64,000 nt of DNA from DAIDKA01 sp049792815 (GTDB lineage: Bacteria > Pseudomonadota > Gammaproteobacteria > Steroidobacterales > Steroidobacteraceae). A program made the translations under genes and the position numbers. The stretch spans positions 35,399 to 99,398 of the forward strand of contig JBARBG010000030.1 of the NCBI GenBank assembly GCA_049792815.1, written 5' to 3'. This document shows, piece after piece, positions 43,924 to 52,609 of the stretch (position 1 is its first letter; every line of letters begins with the position of its first letter). Below the pieces are notes generated by a model. It was not told the origin of the DNA. It ran no database searches and worked only from the letters and a program-made list of their open reading frames with translations.

Positions 43924-44921
43924 ACAGCCCGCGGGCCGCGGCCCGAGCCTTCGCGGGCGGCCTGCCACGCATGGAGTACCGGCGCCTGGGCGCGCACGAA
44001 CGGCTGTCCGCGACGGCGCTGTGCGCCATCACCTTCGGGGCCCAGCCGCCGGTGGAATCGAGCTCGCCGCGCGCGCTGCGCGTCCACGTGAACCTGCCCA
44101 CGCTCATGCCCACGGGCCTGGTCGAACTGTGGCATGCCGATGGCCCGGTCGCGGCCGGCCGTGACGGCATCATCCAGTTCGCCCGCGCCGGACACTACCT
44201 CGCCGGTCAGGTCGTGATCGATGAACTGGCGGTCGGCGGCCTCGCAGCCGCGGCCGCCGCGGCCTACGAAGCCATCAGTCGCTTCACCCTGCGCAGCGCC
44301 CACCCGCACCTGCTGCGCATGTACAACTATTTCTCGGCCATCAATACCGGTGAGGGCGACGCGGAACGCTACAAGGTTTTCTGCAGCGGCCGCGCGGCCG
44401 GATTCAAGGCATTGCAGGGCCGCTCGTGGCCCGCGGCGACGGCCATCGGACGCCAGGACCACAGCCGCCTGCTGCAGGTGTACTGGCTCGCCAGTGATGA
44501 ACCGGGCCGGCCCCTGGAAAACCCGCGCCAGGTCAGCGCCTTTCACTATCCGCGCCAGTACGGGCCCGCGCCCCCGCATTTCTCGCGCGCCATGCAGATG
44601 GCGGACGGAATGCTGATCTCCGGCACGGCCAGCGTCCTGGGCCACTGCTCACATCATCCGAATGATCTGCCCGCGCAGCTGGACGAGATCCTGCGCAACC
44701 TGGCGAGCCTGCGTCAGGCCGGTGGTCATCCTGCACCGGCCCCCGGCCGCGGCACCTTGCTGAAGATCTACCTGCGCGATGCCAGCGCGGCAGGCTTCGT
44801 CGCCAGCTTCATGCGTCGCCACCTGCCGCCCCAGGTCCAGTTCCTGGTGCTGGGCGCGGATATCTGCCGGCGCGAGCTGTTGGTCGAGATCGACGCCGTG
44901 CACCTGGGGCACGGCGGCTGA
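43920..44921 (+). CDS. xanB2: Chorismatase (XanB2/FkbO/Hyg5 family)
   Basis: A 333-residue chorismate-cleaving enzyme. YNYFSAINTGEGDAERYKVF, CSGRAAGF, PAATAIG, NPRQVSAFHYP, YGPAPPHFSRA and the RidA-like SGTASVLGHCSHH are the successive conserved blocks, ending with the acidic ELLVEIDAV. In Xanthomonas XanB2 forms 3- and 4-hydroxybenzoate from chorismate; 3-hydroxybenzoate starts xanthomonadin and 4-hydroxybenzoate feeds ubiquinone. Hyg5-type specificity cannot be told from FkbO type by eye. Start is TTG 43920, overlapping the preceding stop. It converges on the ligase gene with no gap. Confidence 0.85.
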   Translation: MNSPRAAARAFAGGLPRMEYRRLGAHERLSATALCAITFGAQPPVESSSPRALRVHVNLPTLMPTGLVELWHADGPVAAGRDGIIQFARAGHYLAGQVVIDELAVGGLAAAAAAAYEAISRFTLRSAHPHLLRMYNYFSAINTGEGDAERYKVFCSGRAAGFKALQGRSWPAATAIGRQDHSRLLQVYWLASDEPGRPLENPRQVSAFHYPRQYGPAPPHFSRAMQMADGMLISGTASVLGHCSHHPNDLPAQLDEILRNLASLRQAGGHPAPAPGRGTLLKIYLRDASAAGFVASFMRRHLPPQVQFLVLGADICRRELLVEIDAVHLGHGG

Positions 44922-46286
44922 TCAGTTCGCGTGCTGCCGCAGCAGCTCCAGCAGCTGCGCGCGCGTGGTCTTGCCCAGTTCATTGTGCGGCAGTTCGGCC
45001 ACCCGCAGCAGCGGCCGCGGCAGGAACACCGGGTCCACGCCATGCGCCATCGCGTTGAGAATTTCCGCGACGCTCAGGGTGGGCGCGACCACGGCCGCCG
45101 CCACGCGCTGCACCCGTGCCACGCCCTGCGCTTCGGCCTCGGCATCCGAGGGCTGGAACACCACGGCATCCTGGACGCCGGGGATGCCGAGCAGGCGGCC
45201 GGTGAGGTCTGAGAGCGAGGCGCGCTTGCCGGCGATCTCGATCATGTCGACATTGCGACCCCGCAGCAGCATGCGGCCCGCGGCGACCTCCACGACATCC
45301 TGCAGCCGGGTCGCCTGATCGAACCAGGGCGCGCGCACCCAGGTGTGATCCGCGGTCGGCTCCAGGGTGACTCCCGGGTACAGGCGCCAGCTGCTCTCGC
45401 TGGCGGTGAGGCGCGTGGCGATCACGCAGGTTTCGGTGGAGCCGAACATTTCCAAAAGGGGTGCCTTCAACCTCCCCGCCACGCGCAGCGCCAGCGCCGC
45501 ATCCAGGGGCGCGGTGGCGGAGACCACCACCGCGATGGGGGGAAAAATCTGGGTCGAGGCGAGCAGGGTGCGCAGATGCACGGGCGTCGTGACCAGCACC
45601 CGCGGCTCGGGCACCTGCGCCAGGGCGCCGGCGACATCGCCCGGAAACAGGGGGCGGGCCGCGTGCACGGCCATGCGCGCCAGCAGCGGCAGCAGCACCG
45701 AGGTCTCGGTGCCGTACATGTGCTGGGGCGGCACCGTCGCGATGACCGTGGGCAAAGTGCCGCTGCCGGCGCCGATGCATTCGCGGATGCGCTCGGCGTT
45801 GAAGCGGGTATTGAAGTGCAGGCTCCCCCAGCGCTTGGCGTGCGCAGTGGGAGTTCCGGTGGAGCCTGAGGTGAACGCGACCTGGACGATGTGGTCAGCG
45901 GCGATCTGCGGCAGCGCCGGGATGCGCCCGGCGGTTGCGCTCGCCAGCACCTTGCCCACCCACGCGTCATCGACGCTGTGGTTGTCAGGGTAGCCGGCAC
46001 GGACGTCCGCGATGACCTGCGGTGCGCGCGAAGCGGGCAGCAGATTGGTCTGGCCGCGCACGAGCGCCGCACACCAGGCGACCAGGAAATTCGCACGCTC
46101 TTCGCAAAGGTTGAGCAGGTAGGGCCGGTCCGGCAAGGCCTCGGCGACCGCCAGCACCTGAACCAGGAACTGCCCGGCCGTGACCGCGACACCACGCTGC
46201 CACAGCAGGGGCGCCGCGGCCTCGAATCCGGCGATCAGCGGCAGCAGCTGCGGCACTATCTGGCCCGCTTCAGTACAGTCCGCCAT
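44922..46286 (-). CDS. xanA2: Acyl/aryl-activating AMP-dependent ligase of the cluster
   Basis: A 454-residue ANL-superfamily ligase, shorter than typical acyl-CoA synthetases. The ATP loop is FTSGSTGTPTAHAKRW, the adenylate motif is LLEMFGSTETCVIAT, the hinge region is LRGRNVDMIEIAGKRASL, and the catalytic Lys is in HNELGKTTRAQL. In xanthomonadin synthesis XanA2 loads 3-hydroxybenzoate onto ACP; the nearby chorismatase makes the same role likely here. The ATG at 46286 lies inside the fabG-like gene by 17 bases. Last gene of the four-gene minus-strand set. Confidence 0.8.
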   Translation of the reverse strand: MADCTEAGQIVPQLLPLIAGFEAAAPLLWQRGVAVTAGQFLVQVLAVAEALPDRPYLLNLCEERANFLVAWCAALVRGQTNLLPASRAPQVIADVRAGYPDNHSVDDAWVGKVLASATAGRIPALPQIAADHIVQVAFTSGSTGTPTAHAKRWGSLHFNTRFNAERIRECIGAGSGTLPTVIATVPPQHMYGTETSVLLPLLARMAVHAARPLFPGDVAGALAQVPEPRVLVTTPVHLRTLLASTQIFPPIAVVVSATAPLDAALALRVAGRLKAPLLEMFGSTETCVIATRLTASESSWRLYPGVTLEPTADHTWVRAPWFDQATRLQDVVEVAAGRMLLRGRNVDMIEIAGKRASLSDLTGRLLGIPGVQDAVVFQPSDAEAEAQGVARVQRVAAAVVAPTLSVAEILNAMAHGVDPVFLPRPLLRVAELPHNELGKTTRAQLLELLRQHAN

Positions 46287-46998
46287 TCACGTCGAACACC
46301 TGCCGCGTGATGTAGGAGGCATCGGGAGAGACCAGGAAACTCACCATCGCGGCCACTTCCTCCACCGTTCCCGCGCGCTGCATCGGGATGGCCTTCACCA
46401 CCTCTTCGAGCGGCGGACGGGCCTGCAGCATCTCGGTATTGACGAAGCCGGGAGCCACGCAATTGACGGTGATCTGCCGTCGGGCCAACTCCAGGGCCAA
46501 CGCCTTGGTGGCGCCGATGATGCCGGCCTTGGCGGCGCTGTAATTGGTCTGGCCGCGGTTACCCATCACGCCGGCCGCCGAGGACACGGTGACGATGCGT
46601 CCGGGAGCGCGCCGGCGCACCATGGCCATGACCAGCGGATGCAGGACATTGTAGAAGCCGTCGAGGTTGCCATGGACGACGCTGTCCCAGGTGTCGCCGG
46701 TCATCGCGGGAAAGGCGTCGTCGCGGGCGTGTCCGGCATTGCAGACCACGCCGTAGTACGTGCCATTGGCCTCGATATCCTCGGCCAGCGCGCTGGCGCA
46801 GGCCATGCGATTGGCGACATCGAACTGCAGGACCCGGGCGCGCCGGCCCATGTGGCGGATGCCGTCGGCGACCTGTTCGGCTTCCCCGCGACGCGAGCGG
46901 CAGTGCACGACCACATCGTAGCCGTCATTCGCGAGGCGCAACGCGACGGCGCGGCCAATGCCGCGGCTTGACCCGGTGACCAGGACGGTGTCCGTCAT
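46270..46998 (-). CDS. FabG-like 3-ketoacyl-ACP reductase of the cluster
   Basis: A 242-residue short-chain dehydrogenase. The NADPH-binding TGSSRGIGRAVAL, NAG motif, catalytic Ser in TVSSAAGVMG and YSAAK are complete, and QVFDVNGGLY at the end is typical of FabG. It would reduce the beta-keto group after each extension, before the dehydratases. The start overlaps the acyltransferase stop (ATGA) and its 3' end overlaps the ligase gene. Household FabG should lie elsewhere with the fatty-acid genes. Confidence 0.88.
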   Translation of the reverse strand: MTDTVLVTGSSRGIGRAVALRLANDGYDVVVHCRSRRGEAEQVADGIRHMGRRARVLQFDVANRMACASALAEDIEANGTYYGVVCNAGHARDDAFPAMTGDTWDSVVHGNLDGFYNVLHPLVMAMVRRRAPGRIVTVSSAAGVMGNRGQTNYSAAKAGIIGATKALALELARRQITVNCVAPGFVNTEMLQARPPLEEVVKAIPMQRAGTVEEVAAMVSFLVSPDASYITRQVFDVNGGLY

Positions 46999-47948
46999 GA
47001 GGAGCTGCCGACGTCGCGCGCCGGCGCCTTGCTATGCCAGAACGGGTAGAAGTTGAACCACTGCAAGGGCTCCATCAGCAGGTAGTGCTCCAGGCGGACC
47101 GCAAAACGTTGGGCCAAGTCGGCAATGATTGCATCCCGCTGCGAACGCTGCCAGCGAACCTGCGTGCAGAAGGGTTCGAAATACACCCGGTAACCCGCCG
47201 GCCGGCGCAGGCAGAACAGCAGATGCACCGGGCATTCCAGTACCGAGGCGAGCACGTAGGGACCGACCGGCACGGGCGCCGCGCCGCCGAGCAGCTGGAC
47301 ATCCACCGTGCGGCCACCGTGGACCGGGACCCGGTCGCCGGCGATCACCACCCATTCACCCTGATCGATGCGGCTCTTCAGCATCAGCGCGGTCGCGGCC
47401 GAGAGTTCGGTCACCTGGATCAGCTCCACCTGTGTGGCCCCTGCCATGCGCAGGACCTGGTTGAAGCTCTTTGAATGACGAGTGTGTACCAGCACGTTGA
47501 GCCGCACGCGGCGATTCAGGGTCGCCAGTGCACGGCACAGCTCAAGATTCCCGAGATGCGAGCCGATGAGCAGCACGCCGCGCGCGCCCTGTGCCATGAC
47601 GCGCATCCGGGCGTGGTCCTCGATGCCGACCTGGCTGTAATCGATGCGTCCCAGCCAGGCATTTTGCTTGTCGACGATGGCGCGCGCGAAACTGACGAAG
47701 TGCCGGTAGACGTTCACGGGGCGCGGGTCGATGCCACTGTCCGGCGCCGCCGCTGCCACGCGCGCCAGGTAGTCCCTCGAGGCCGCCCTGGCGCCGCGGC
47801 CACAGACGAAGAAATACGCTGTCGACAGGTATATGAACGGTGTTGCGAGCGGCCGCGACAGCAGCTTCACGCCGTGGAACATGAGCCACATCATGACGAG
47901 CGCGCCGCGCTCGCGCGTGGCCGCCCACGTCGTCGGTGAGTCCCTCAA
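46995..47948 (-). CDS. LpxL/HtrB-like lipid acyltransferase of the cluster
   Basis: A ~317-residue acyltransferase of the lysophospholipid/lipid A late acyltransferase type. The catalytic H-x4-E is in IGSHLGNLELCRAL, with GDRVPVHGGRTVDVQLLG and MEPLQWFNFYPFW further on. The first residues (TTWAATRERGAL, then a hydrophobic run) suit the membrane-anchored N-terminus. I chose TTG 47948 because it lies 14 bases after the glycosyltransferase stop; the open frame upstream overlaps that gene antiparallel to no conserved residue. In aryl-polyene clusters such enzymes link the polyene to a lipid head. Confidence 0.8.
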   Translation of the reverse strand: MRDSPTTWAATRERGALVMMWLMFHGVKLLSRPLATPFIYLSTAYFFVCGRGARAASRDYLARVAAAAPDSGIDPRPVNVYRHFVSFARAIVDKQNAWLGRIDYSQVGIEDHARMRVMAQGARGVLLIGSHLGNLELCRALATLNRRVRLNVLVHTRHSKSFNQVLRMAGATQVELIQVTELSAATALMLKSRIDQGEWVVIAGDRVPVHGGRTVDVQLLGGAAPVPVGPYVLASVLECPVHLLFCLRRPAGYRVYFEPFCTQVRWQRSQRDAIIADLAQRFAVRLEHYLLMEPLQWFNFYPFWHSKAPARDVGSSS

Positions 47949-47962
47949 GTCCGCCTGGCGGT

Positions 47963-48706
47963 TCAAGGCGGGCTCCGCAGCAGGCGCGGGAGCCTGCGCA
48001 GCATGCCGCCCGTCAGCCGCATCTGCAGCGCCACCATGCGGGCGTTGTCCCGGAACATGCGAAAGTGCGAGACCCCGTCCAGCGGATAGGTGACCGCCGT
48101 GGCAATCCAGTGCATCGGCACCCGGCGCCAGTGCAAACGCACGATGATCTCCACGTCGAAGTCCATGCGCCGGCCAATGTACTCTTCGGCCATGAGGCTG
48201 ATGACGGGGGCCAGCGGATAGACGCGGAAGCCGCACAGCGAATCCGGTATCGACAAGGACAGGGTATTCAGCCACACCAGGCCATGCGTGAGATAGCGGC
48301 CGTAGTGGCGCACGGCCGGTATGCTCCGGTCGAACACCGGCCGCCCGCAGATCAAGGCCTGCGGCTGGCGGCGCGCTGCCTCGAGGAAGGTCGAAATATC
48401 CCGCAGGGCATGCTGCCCGTCGGCATCGATCTGCAGGCCATGGCTGTAGCCACGCTGCCAGGCTGCGGCAAAGCCCGCGAGCATCGCCGTACCCTTGCCG
48501 CCGTTGACCGGCAGGCGCAGTACGCTGGTGTAAGGCACCGTCGCAGCAAGGCGGTCCAGTTCACGGGCGCAGGCCGCGCCTGAGCCATCGTCGACCAGCA
48601 TGCAGGGCAGCCCCGCGGCCCGCACCGCCGCCACGACTTGCGCCACGGCGTGCTCGTGATCGAACACCGGAACGATGGCGCAGGGGTTGAAACTGGAAGT
48701 CGGCAA
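47963..48706 (-). CDS. Family 2 glycosyltransferase of the cluster
   Basis: A 247-residue GT2 enzyme resembling dolichol-phosphate mannose synthase. CAIVPVFDHEHAVAQVV, the DDGS nucleotide motif and the DxD in LQIDADGQHALRD are visible, as is the acceptor loop CGFRVYPL. Together with the acyltransferase it probably builds the glycolipid anchor of the polyene. The start is TTG 48706. A promoter-like pair, TTGGGA and TAATGT with 17-base spacing, lies about 40 bases upstream. First gene of the minus-strand set of four. Confidence 0.82.
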   Translation of the reverse strand: MPTSSFNPCAIVPVFDHEHAVAQVVAAVRAAGLPCMLVDDGSGAACARELDRLAATVPYTSVLRLPVNGGKGTAMLAGFAAAWQRGYSHGLQIDADGQHALRDISTFLEAARRQPQALICGRPVFDRSIPAVRHYGRYLTHGLVWLNTLSLSIPDSLCGFRVYPLAPVISLMAEEYIGRRMDFDVEIIVRLHWRRVPMHWIATAVTYPLDGVSHFRMFRDNARMVALQMRLTGGMLRRLPRLLRSPP

Positions 48707-48949
48707 GGCTTGGTGTCGGCGGTTTTGCGGACATTATGGCACTTTGGCGCGGGTCCCAAGCCGTCGCAGCGGCCCGCAGCCGCGGCACCCGGCGTGCTCC
48801 TACGCAAAAGCGCGGAGAAGTTCTCAATCAAAACTATTGCATCGTCGAGTCAACTGCCGTAACTTTCGCGCCGCGTTGCGAGGTGTGGTACCGCTCGTGA
48901 CGCCCAGAAATGGTGGTCCGGACCCCTTGGAGGTGTAGCGAGAACAGTG

Positions 48950-49330
48950 ATGAAGAACCGCAAAGCGTCGACCACGAGCGACCCTGGGCCCCGTCTTCAA
49001 CGAGTTTCTCAATATCTAGAGAAGAACTTTCCCGACTTTTTTGCGGAAGCGCGCTTCCTGGTCGGGGATGATGACTTTTTCCTGTACTCCCGTTTCGGGC
49101 AGTACCTCGCCCGCGTCATCGAGACCAACCGGGCCTCCCCCGGCAAGATCGCGCGCGGCTTCACCGTCCTCAACAAAATGGCCCGGGCCTCGGCCAGACA
49201 CCCACGAATCCGCCAGATCCTGGTGACAGGACCGCTGGAGTACATCGTGGATGCGCCCAAGGCCCGTGAGCTGGCCCGCAAGCGACTGTCGCCGGTCGCA
49301 CAGGGCTACATGGAAAGTCTGTGCGAGTAG
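48950..49330 (+). CDS. Hypothetical protein
   Basis: A 126-residue basic soluble protein I do not recognise. RLQRVSQYLEKNFPDFFAEARFLV-type helical start, GDDDFFLYSRFGQYLARVIE and ARHPRIRQILVTGPLEYI suggest an all-alpha fold. It has no signal peptide or membrane segment. The start may be GTG 48947 or ATG 48950. The nearest GGAGG is 15 bases before the GTG, further than normal. The DUF924 gene starts 9 bases later, so they may be co-transcribed. Confidence 0.6.
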   Translation: MKNRKASTTSDPGPRLQRVSQYLEKNFPDFFAEARFLVGDDDFFLYSRFGQYLARVIETNRASPGKIARGFTVLNKMARASARHPRIRQILVTGPLEYIVDAPKARELARKRLSPVAQGYMESLCE

Positions 49331-49339
49331 TGTGAGGCG

Positions 49340-49912
49340 ATGACCGAGCAGCTGGCACGGGAGGTCCGCAATTTCTGGCTGGACCCGGGCCGGCTGAACC
49401 GAAGCGCTCCCTACAGCGCGCAGCTGGTGCGCGAGCGCTTCGGTGCGCTGCTGGACCAGGCCGCGGCCGGCGAGCTGTCGGCCTGGACCATGAGTCCGCG
49501 CCGTTTACTGAGTCTCATCATCCTGCTGGACCAGTTCTCCCGCATCATCCACCAGGGCACTGCGCGGGCCTACGCCTGCGATGCCCAGGCGCTTGCCACC
49601 ACCCTGGCTGGCTTCGAGTCCGGTGCGGATGCCGCGCTCGGCCTCATCGAACGCCTGTACTTCTGCATGCCGCTGCAACGGGCCGAGTCGCTCGCGGTGC
49701 AGGAGGAGTCGCTGGTGATGTTCAAGCGGCTGGCGCGCGAGGCGACCGGCGCCGAACGCCGGCTGGCGGCCTCGGCCGTGCGCACCGCGGAACACAGCCA
49801 CCACATCATCGCCCGCTTCGGCCGCTTCCCACGGCGCAACCGCGTCCTGGGACGCGTCACCACTCCCGCAGAGCACGCCTGGTTGCTGGCCCATGGCGCG
49901 GGAGCGGCCTGA
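49340..49912 (+). CDS. DUF924 family protein
   Basis: A 190-residue all-helical protein with the DUF924 pattern: VRNFWLDPGR at the N-terminus, LLSLIILLDQFSRIIHQGTARAYACDAQA in the centre (LDQFSR is the hallmark), YFCMPLQRAES, and the C-terminal FGRFPRRNRVLGR. Its structure is TPR-like and no activity is established. It converges on the cbpA-like gene with an 18-base gap. Fully intact. Confidence 0.88.
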   Translation: MTEQLAREVRNFWLDPGRLNRSAPYSAQLVRERFGALLDQAAAGELSAWTMSPRRLLSLIILLDQFSRIIHQGTARAYACDAQALATTLAGFESGADAALGLIERLYFCMPLQRAESLAVQEESLVMFKRLAREATGAERRLAASAVRTAEHSHHIIARFGRFPRRNRVLGRVTTPAEHAWLLAHGAGAA

Positions 49913-49930
49913 TCCTCAGAACGGCGCCCG

Positions 49931-50896
49931 CTACAGGCTGGCGCGCGGATCGAAGGCCAGTTCCTGGCGCATCCGTTCGTAAAGCTCACGGGCCGCGGGC
50001 GTATCCGCCGGCGGCAGCACCACCTTGAGCACCACGTACTGATCCCCGGGCGGGTCGCCGGCAAGGCCCCGTCCGCGCAGTCTGAGCCGGCTCCCGGTCT
50101 GTGATTGCGCGGGGATGCGCAGATCCACCGCACCGCCCAGCGTCGGCACGGTCAGCGTCGCCCCGAGCGCGGCTTCCCAAGGCGCGACCGGCAGTGTCAG
50201 CTTCACGTCCCGGCCGTCCAGCTCCAGATTGCGGTGCGGCCGTATATGCACCGTGAGGTACAGATCCCCGGCGCGGCCCTTGCCGGCGCCCGCTTCGCCC
50301 TGTCCGGCCAGTCGTATCGATTGGCCTTCGGTCACGCCGGCCGGTACGGTGACTCGCAGGGTCCGCTCGTTGGGCGGCTGGCCCGGCGCGGCAGCCTGCT
50401 GCAGCGTCACGTTGCGGACGGTGCCGCGATGGGCCTCCTCCAGGTCCAGTTCGATGCTGGCATGCTGGTCGCGCCCGCCGCGACGGCGGGCGCCGCTGAA
50501 GGGTTGCTCGCCGCCGCCGAACAGCGACGAAAAGAAGTCGCTGAACTGTTCGCCACCACCGAAGTCCGCACCACCACTGGCGCCACCGTAGGCGCTGGAT
50601 TGCGCCCGGCCGCGCCGCGCCTGGCTGAAATCAAAGCCGGCACCGAAGTCCGGCGGCGGCCGGAACTGCTCGCCCTGCTTCCAGTTGGCGCCCAGCTCGT
50701 CATAGGCGGCGCGCTTCTTCGGGTCCTTGAGGACCTCGTAGGCCTCCTGCATCTGTTTGAAGCGTTCGAGCGCGTCGGTTTCCTTGCTGACATCGGGGTG
50801 ATACTTGCGGGCGAGGCGCCGGTAGGCCTTGCGGATGTCATCCGCCGACGCCGAGCGCTCGACTCCAAGGGTCTTGTAGTAGTCGCGAAATTCCAT
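49931..50896 (-). CDS. cbpA: CbpA-like DnaJ co-chaperone
   Basis: A 321-residue class B J-protein. The J domain (1-70) has the HPD motif in RKYHPDVSKE. A Gly/Phe-rich linker follows (about 75-140: GAGFDFSQ, FGGGEQFSDFFSSLFGGGEQ). There is no Cys-rich zinc domain. The C-terminal substrate-binding domains include LRVTVPAGVTEGQSIRLAGQGE and GDLYLTVHI. It stimulates DnaK; E. coli CbpA also binds DNA. The cbpM modulator gene usually found next to cbpA is absent. No CIRCE element lies upstream. Confidence 0.9.
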   Translation of the reverse strand: MEFRDYYKTLGVERSASADDIRKAYRRLARKYHPDVSKETDALERFKQMQEAYEVLKDPKKRAAYDELGANWKQGEQFRPPPDFGAGFDFSQARRGRAQSSAYGGASGGADFGGGEQFSDFFSSLFGGGEQPFSGARRRGGRDQHASIELDLEEAHRGTVRNVTLQQAAAPGQPPNERTLRVTVPAGVTEGQSIRLAGQGEAGAGKGRAGDLYLTVHIRPHRNLELDGRDVKLTLPVAPWEAALGATLTVPTLGGAVDLRIPAQSQTGSRLRLRGRGLAGDPPGDQYVVLKVVLPPADTPAARELYERMRQELAFDPRASL

Positions 50897-51139
50897 TTCT
50901 CATCATAATGGGGACGAGACCCCACCGCTTTCAATCCTGCACCGTAATGTCCTGCGCAAGGCAGACTGCGCCCCGGCGGTGCGTCGGGCACGCCGGGGTG
51001 CCCATTTCAGGTCAGGTGAACCGGTCGGATCGCGGCCAAACGGCCGTTATTTCACGCCCGGCGCAGCACCCTGGACCCGCGGCCGATGGCATCGAAATTG
51101 CACCTTTCGTGACATGCCCGTACGCCCAGACCTCGGCCG

Positions 51140-52066
51140 ATGCTGATGCGCCTGTCGCGACCTCCGCATCTGCGCAACCTGCGCGCCTTCTGCGTGGCCG
51201 CCCACCACCGCAGCTTCAAGATTGCGGCCGATGAACTGTTCCTGACCCCGTCGGCGGTCAGTCACCAGATGAAGGAGCTGGAGGATTCCCTTGGCGTGCG
51301 GCTGTTCGAAAGAAAGACGCGCGCCGTCGAACTGACCTCGGCCGGGCATACGCTGCTCGATGAAGTCGCTCCCCTGCTCGATGCCATCGACCGTAGCCTC
51401 ACGCGCATCGCCCGCCGCAACAACCGGGTGACATTGCGGATGCTGCTGCCACCGTTTTTTTCGACGGAGATCTTCGTGCCGCGCATGGCGAACTTCTGCG
51501 CCGCATGGCCCGACATCGACATCCAGGTGGACACGCGCGATCCGCGGCCGGTGGCGCATCCATTGACGGCGGACATCTCGGTGCTGTTGTCCGACACACC
51601 GCCCGTGGGAGTCACACTCACACCGCTGTTCACCCTGTCGCTGGTCGCAGCCTGTACGCGTGAACACGCCGACACCGTAAAGCGCCTGGGTTCCAATGTG
51701 TTTCGTGACATGGCGCTGATCGTGCACAAGGCGCGGCCCTTCGCCTGGAACAGCTGGGCCGAGGAACTGGGCCTGGAGGCACCCGAGCCCAAGAACGTCA
51801 TTGAACTCGACACCATGGCCGCGGTGGTGCGCGCGGCCGAGCGCGGCGTCGGCGTGGCGCTGGTGCCCGAGGCTCTATGCAGCGCGTGGTTTGAATCTGG
51901 CTCCCTGGTGCGCATCTTTCCGCTGAACCTGCACACCAGTGACACCTACTATCTGGCCAGCCGACCCAAGGATGCCGCCAAGCCCGAAGTCCGGGCCATG
52001 ACCCAGTGGCTGCTCGATGAAGTACGTTCACTCACCGGTTCACCCATGAACCGCAGTCACGCGTAG
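51140..52066 (+). CDS. LysR-family transcriptional regulator
   Basis: A 308-residue LysR regulator. The N-terminal winged helix (PHLRNLRAFCVAAHHRSFKIAADEL then LTPSAVSHQMKELEDSLGVRLFER) resembles the GcvA subgroup. The effector domain spans about 100-300. The start is at 51140 or the next ATG at 51146. LysR proteins often control a divergent gene; here the upstream neighbour is cbpA on the opposite strand, 243 bases away, and the downstream gene is a small exported protein. The effector is unknown. Confidence 0.88.
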   Translation: MLMRLSRPPHLRNLRAFCVAAHHRSFKIAADELFLTPSAVSHQMKELEDSLGVRLFERKTRAVELTSAGHTLLDEVAPLLDAIDRSLTRIARRNNRVTLRMLLPPFFSTEIFVPRMANFCAAWPDIDIQVDTRDPRPVAHPLTADISVLLSDTPPVGVTLTPLFTLSLVAACTREHADTVKRLGSNVFRDMALIVHKARPFAWNSWAEELGLEAPEPKNVIELDTMAAVVRAAERGVGVALVPEALCSAWFESGSLVRIFPLNLHTSDTYYLASRPKDAAKPEVRAMTQWLLDEVRSLTGSPMNRSHA

Positions 52067-52108
52067 CCGCAAATCTATTCGTTTGTTTCAGTGCAGCAAA
52101 ACTCCTAG

Positions 52109-52145
52109 CTTGTTCGTGCACCCACAACCGGTGCGCCGTAACAAG
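52109..52145 (+). promoter_or_regulatory. Nested inverted repeat before small exported protein gene
   Basis: CTTGTT and AACAAG form an outer stem, and GCACC and GGTGC an inner stem, over 37 bases. It lies just upstream of the strong AAGGAG site of the gene at 52165. A folded leader could affect translation; there is no U-run for termination. Confidence 0.35.
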
Positions 52146-52164
52146 CTTCCCAAGGAGTTCCATC

Positions 52165-52578
52165 ATGAAACTGCAATTACTGAAAAGTGCCCGAATACCC
52201 CTGGCGGCAGCGTTCGCCGCCACGGTGCTGGTGGCATCAGCCGCGCATGCCGCGGCGTCCGGCAAGCTCGTGCTGTCCGGATTCGAAGATGCTGCGGCGG
52301 GCGATCAGCTGATGGCGGGCGACTATGCCGCCGTCATCCGGAAACTGGCGTCGCACTCCATCGCCTACGATGCCGACGAAGTGGCCGCCAGCACCAATCT
52401 GTGTGTGGCCTATGTCGCCACCGGCAAGTTGGAGCAAGCCCACGGCGCCTGCGATGAAGCCATCGCCATGGCGCGCCTGGATCAGAGTGACTCCCTGCTC
52501 GAGCGGCTGGCTCACGAGGATGCGCTCTCCGTGGCCTACGCCAATCGCGCCGTTCTCACCCGTCTGTCGGGCGAATGA
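52165..52578 (+). CDS. Exported TPR-like small protein
   Basis: A 137-residue protein with a clear signal peptide (RIPLAAAFAATVLVASAAHAAA). The mature ~105 residues look like two to three TPR-type helix pairs (GDYAAVIRKLASHSIAY, STNLCVAYVATGKLEQAHGACDEAIAMA, VAYANRAVLTRLSGE). A strong AAGGAG precedes the ATG. It probably acts in the periplasm; the partner is unknown. Followed after 31 bases by the convergent M16 gene. Confidence 0.68.
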   Translation: MKLQLLKSARIPLAAAFAATVLVASAAHAAASGKLVLSGFEDAAAGDQLMAGDYAAVIRKLASHSIAYDADEVAASTNLCVAYVATGKLEQAHGACDEAIAMARLDQSDSLLERLAHEDALSVAYANRAVLTRLSGE

Positions 52579-52609
52579 GCCGTAACCAGGGAAAAAAGCA
52601 ATGAAGTCG

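Noticed and set aside
51455..51463. Run of Ts suggesting a terminator.
   Set aside because: It lies inside the LysR coding region with no GC-rich stem before it.
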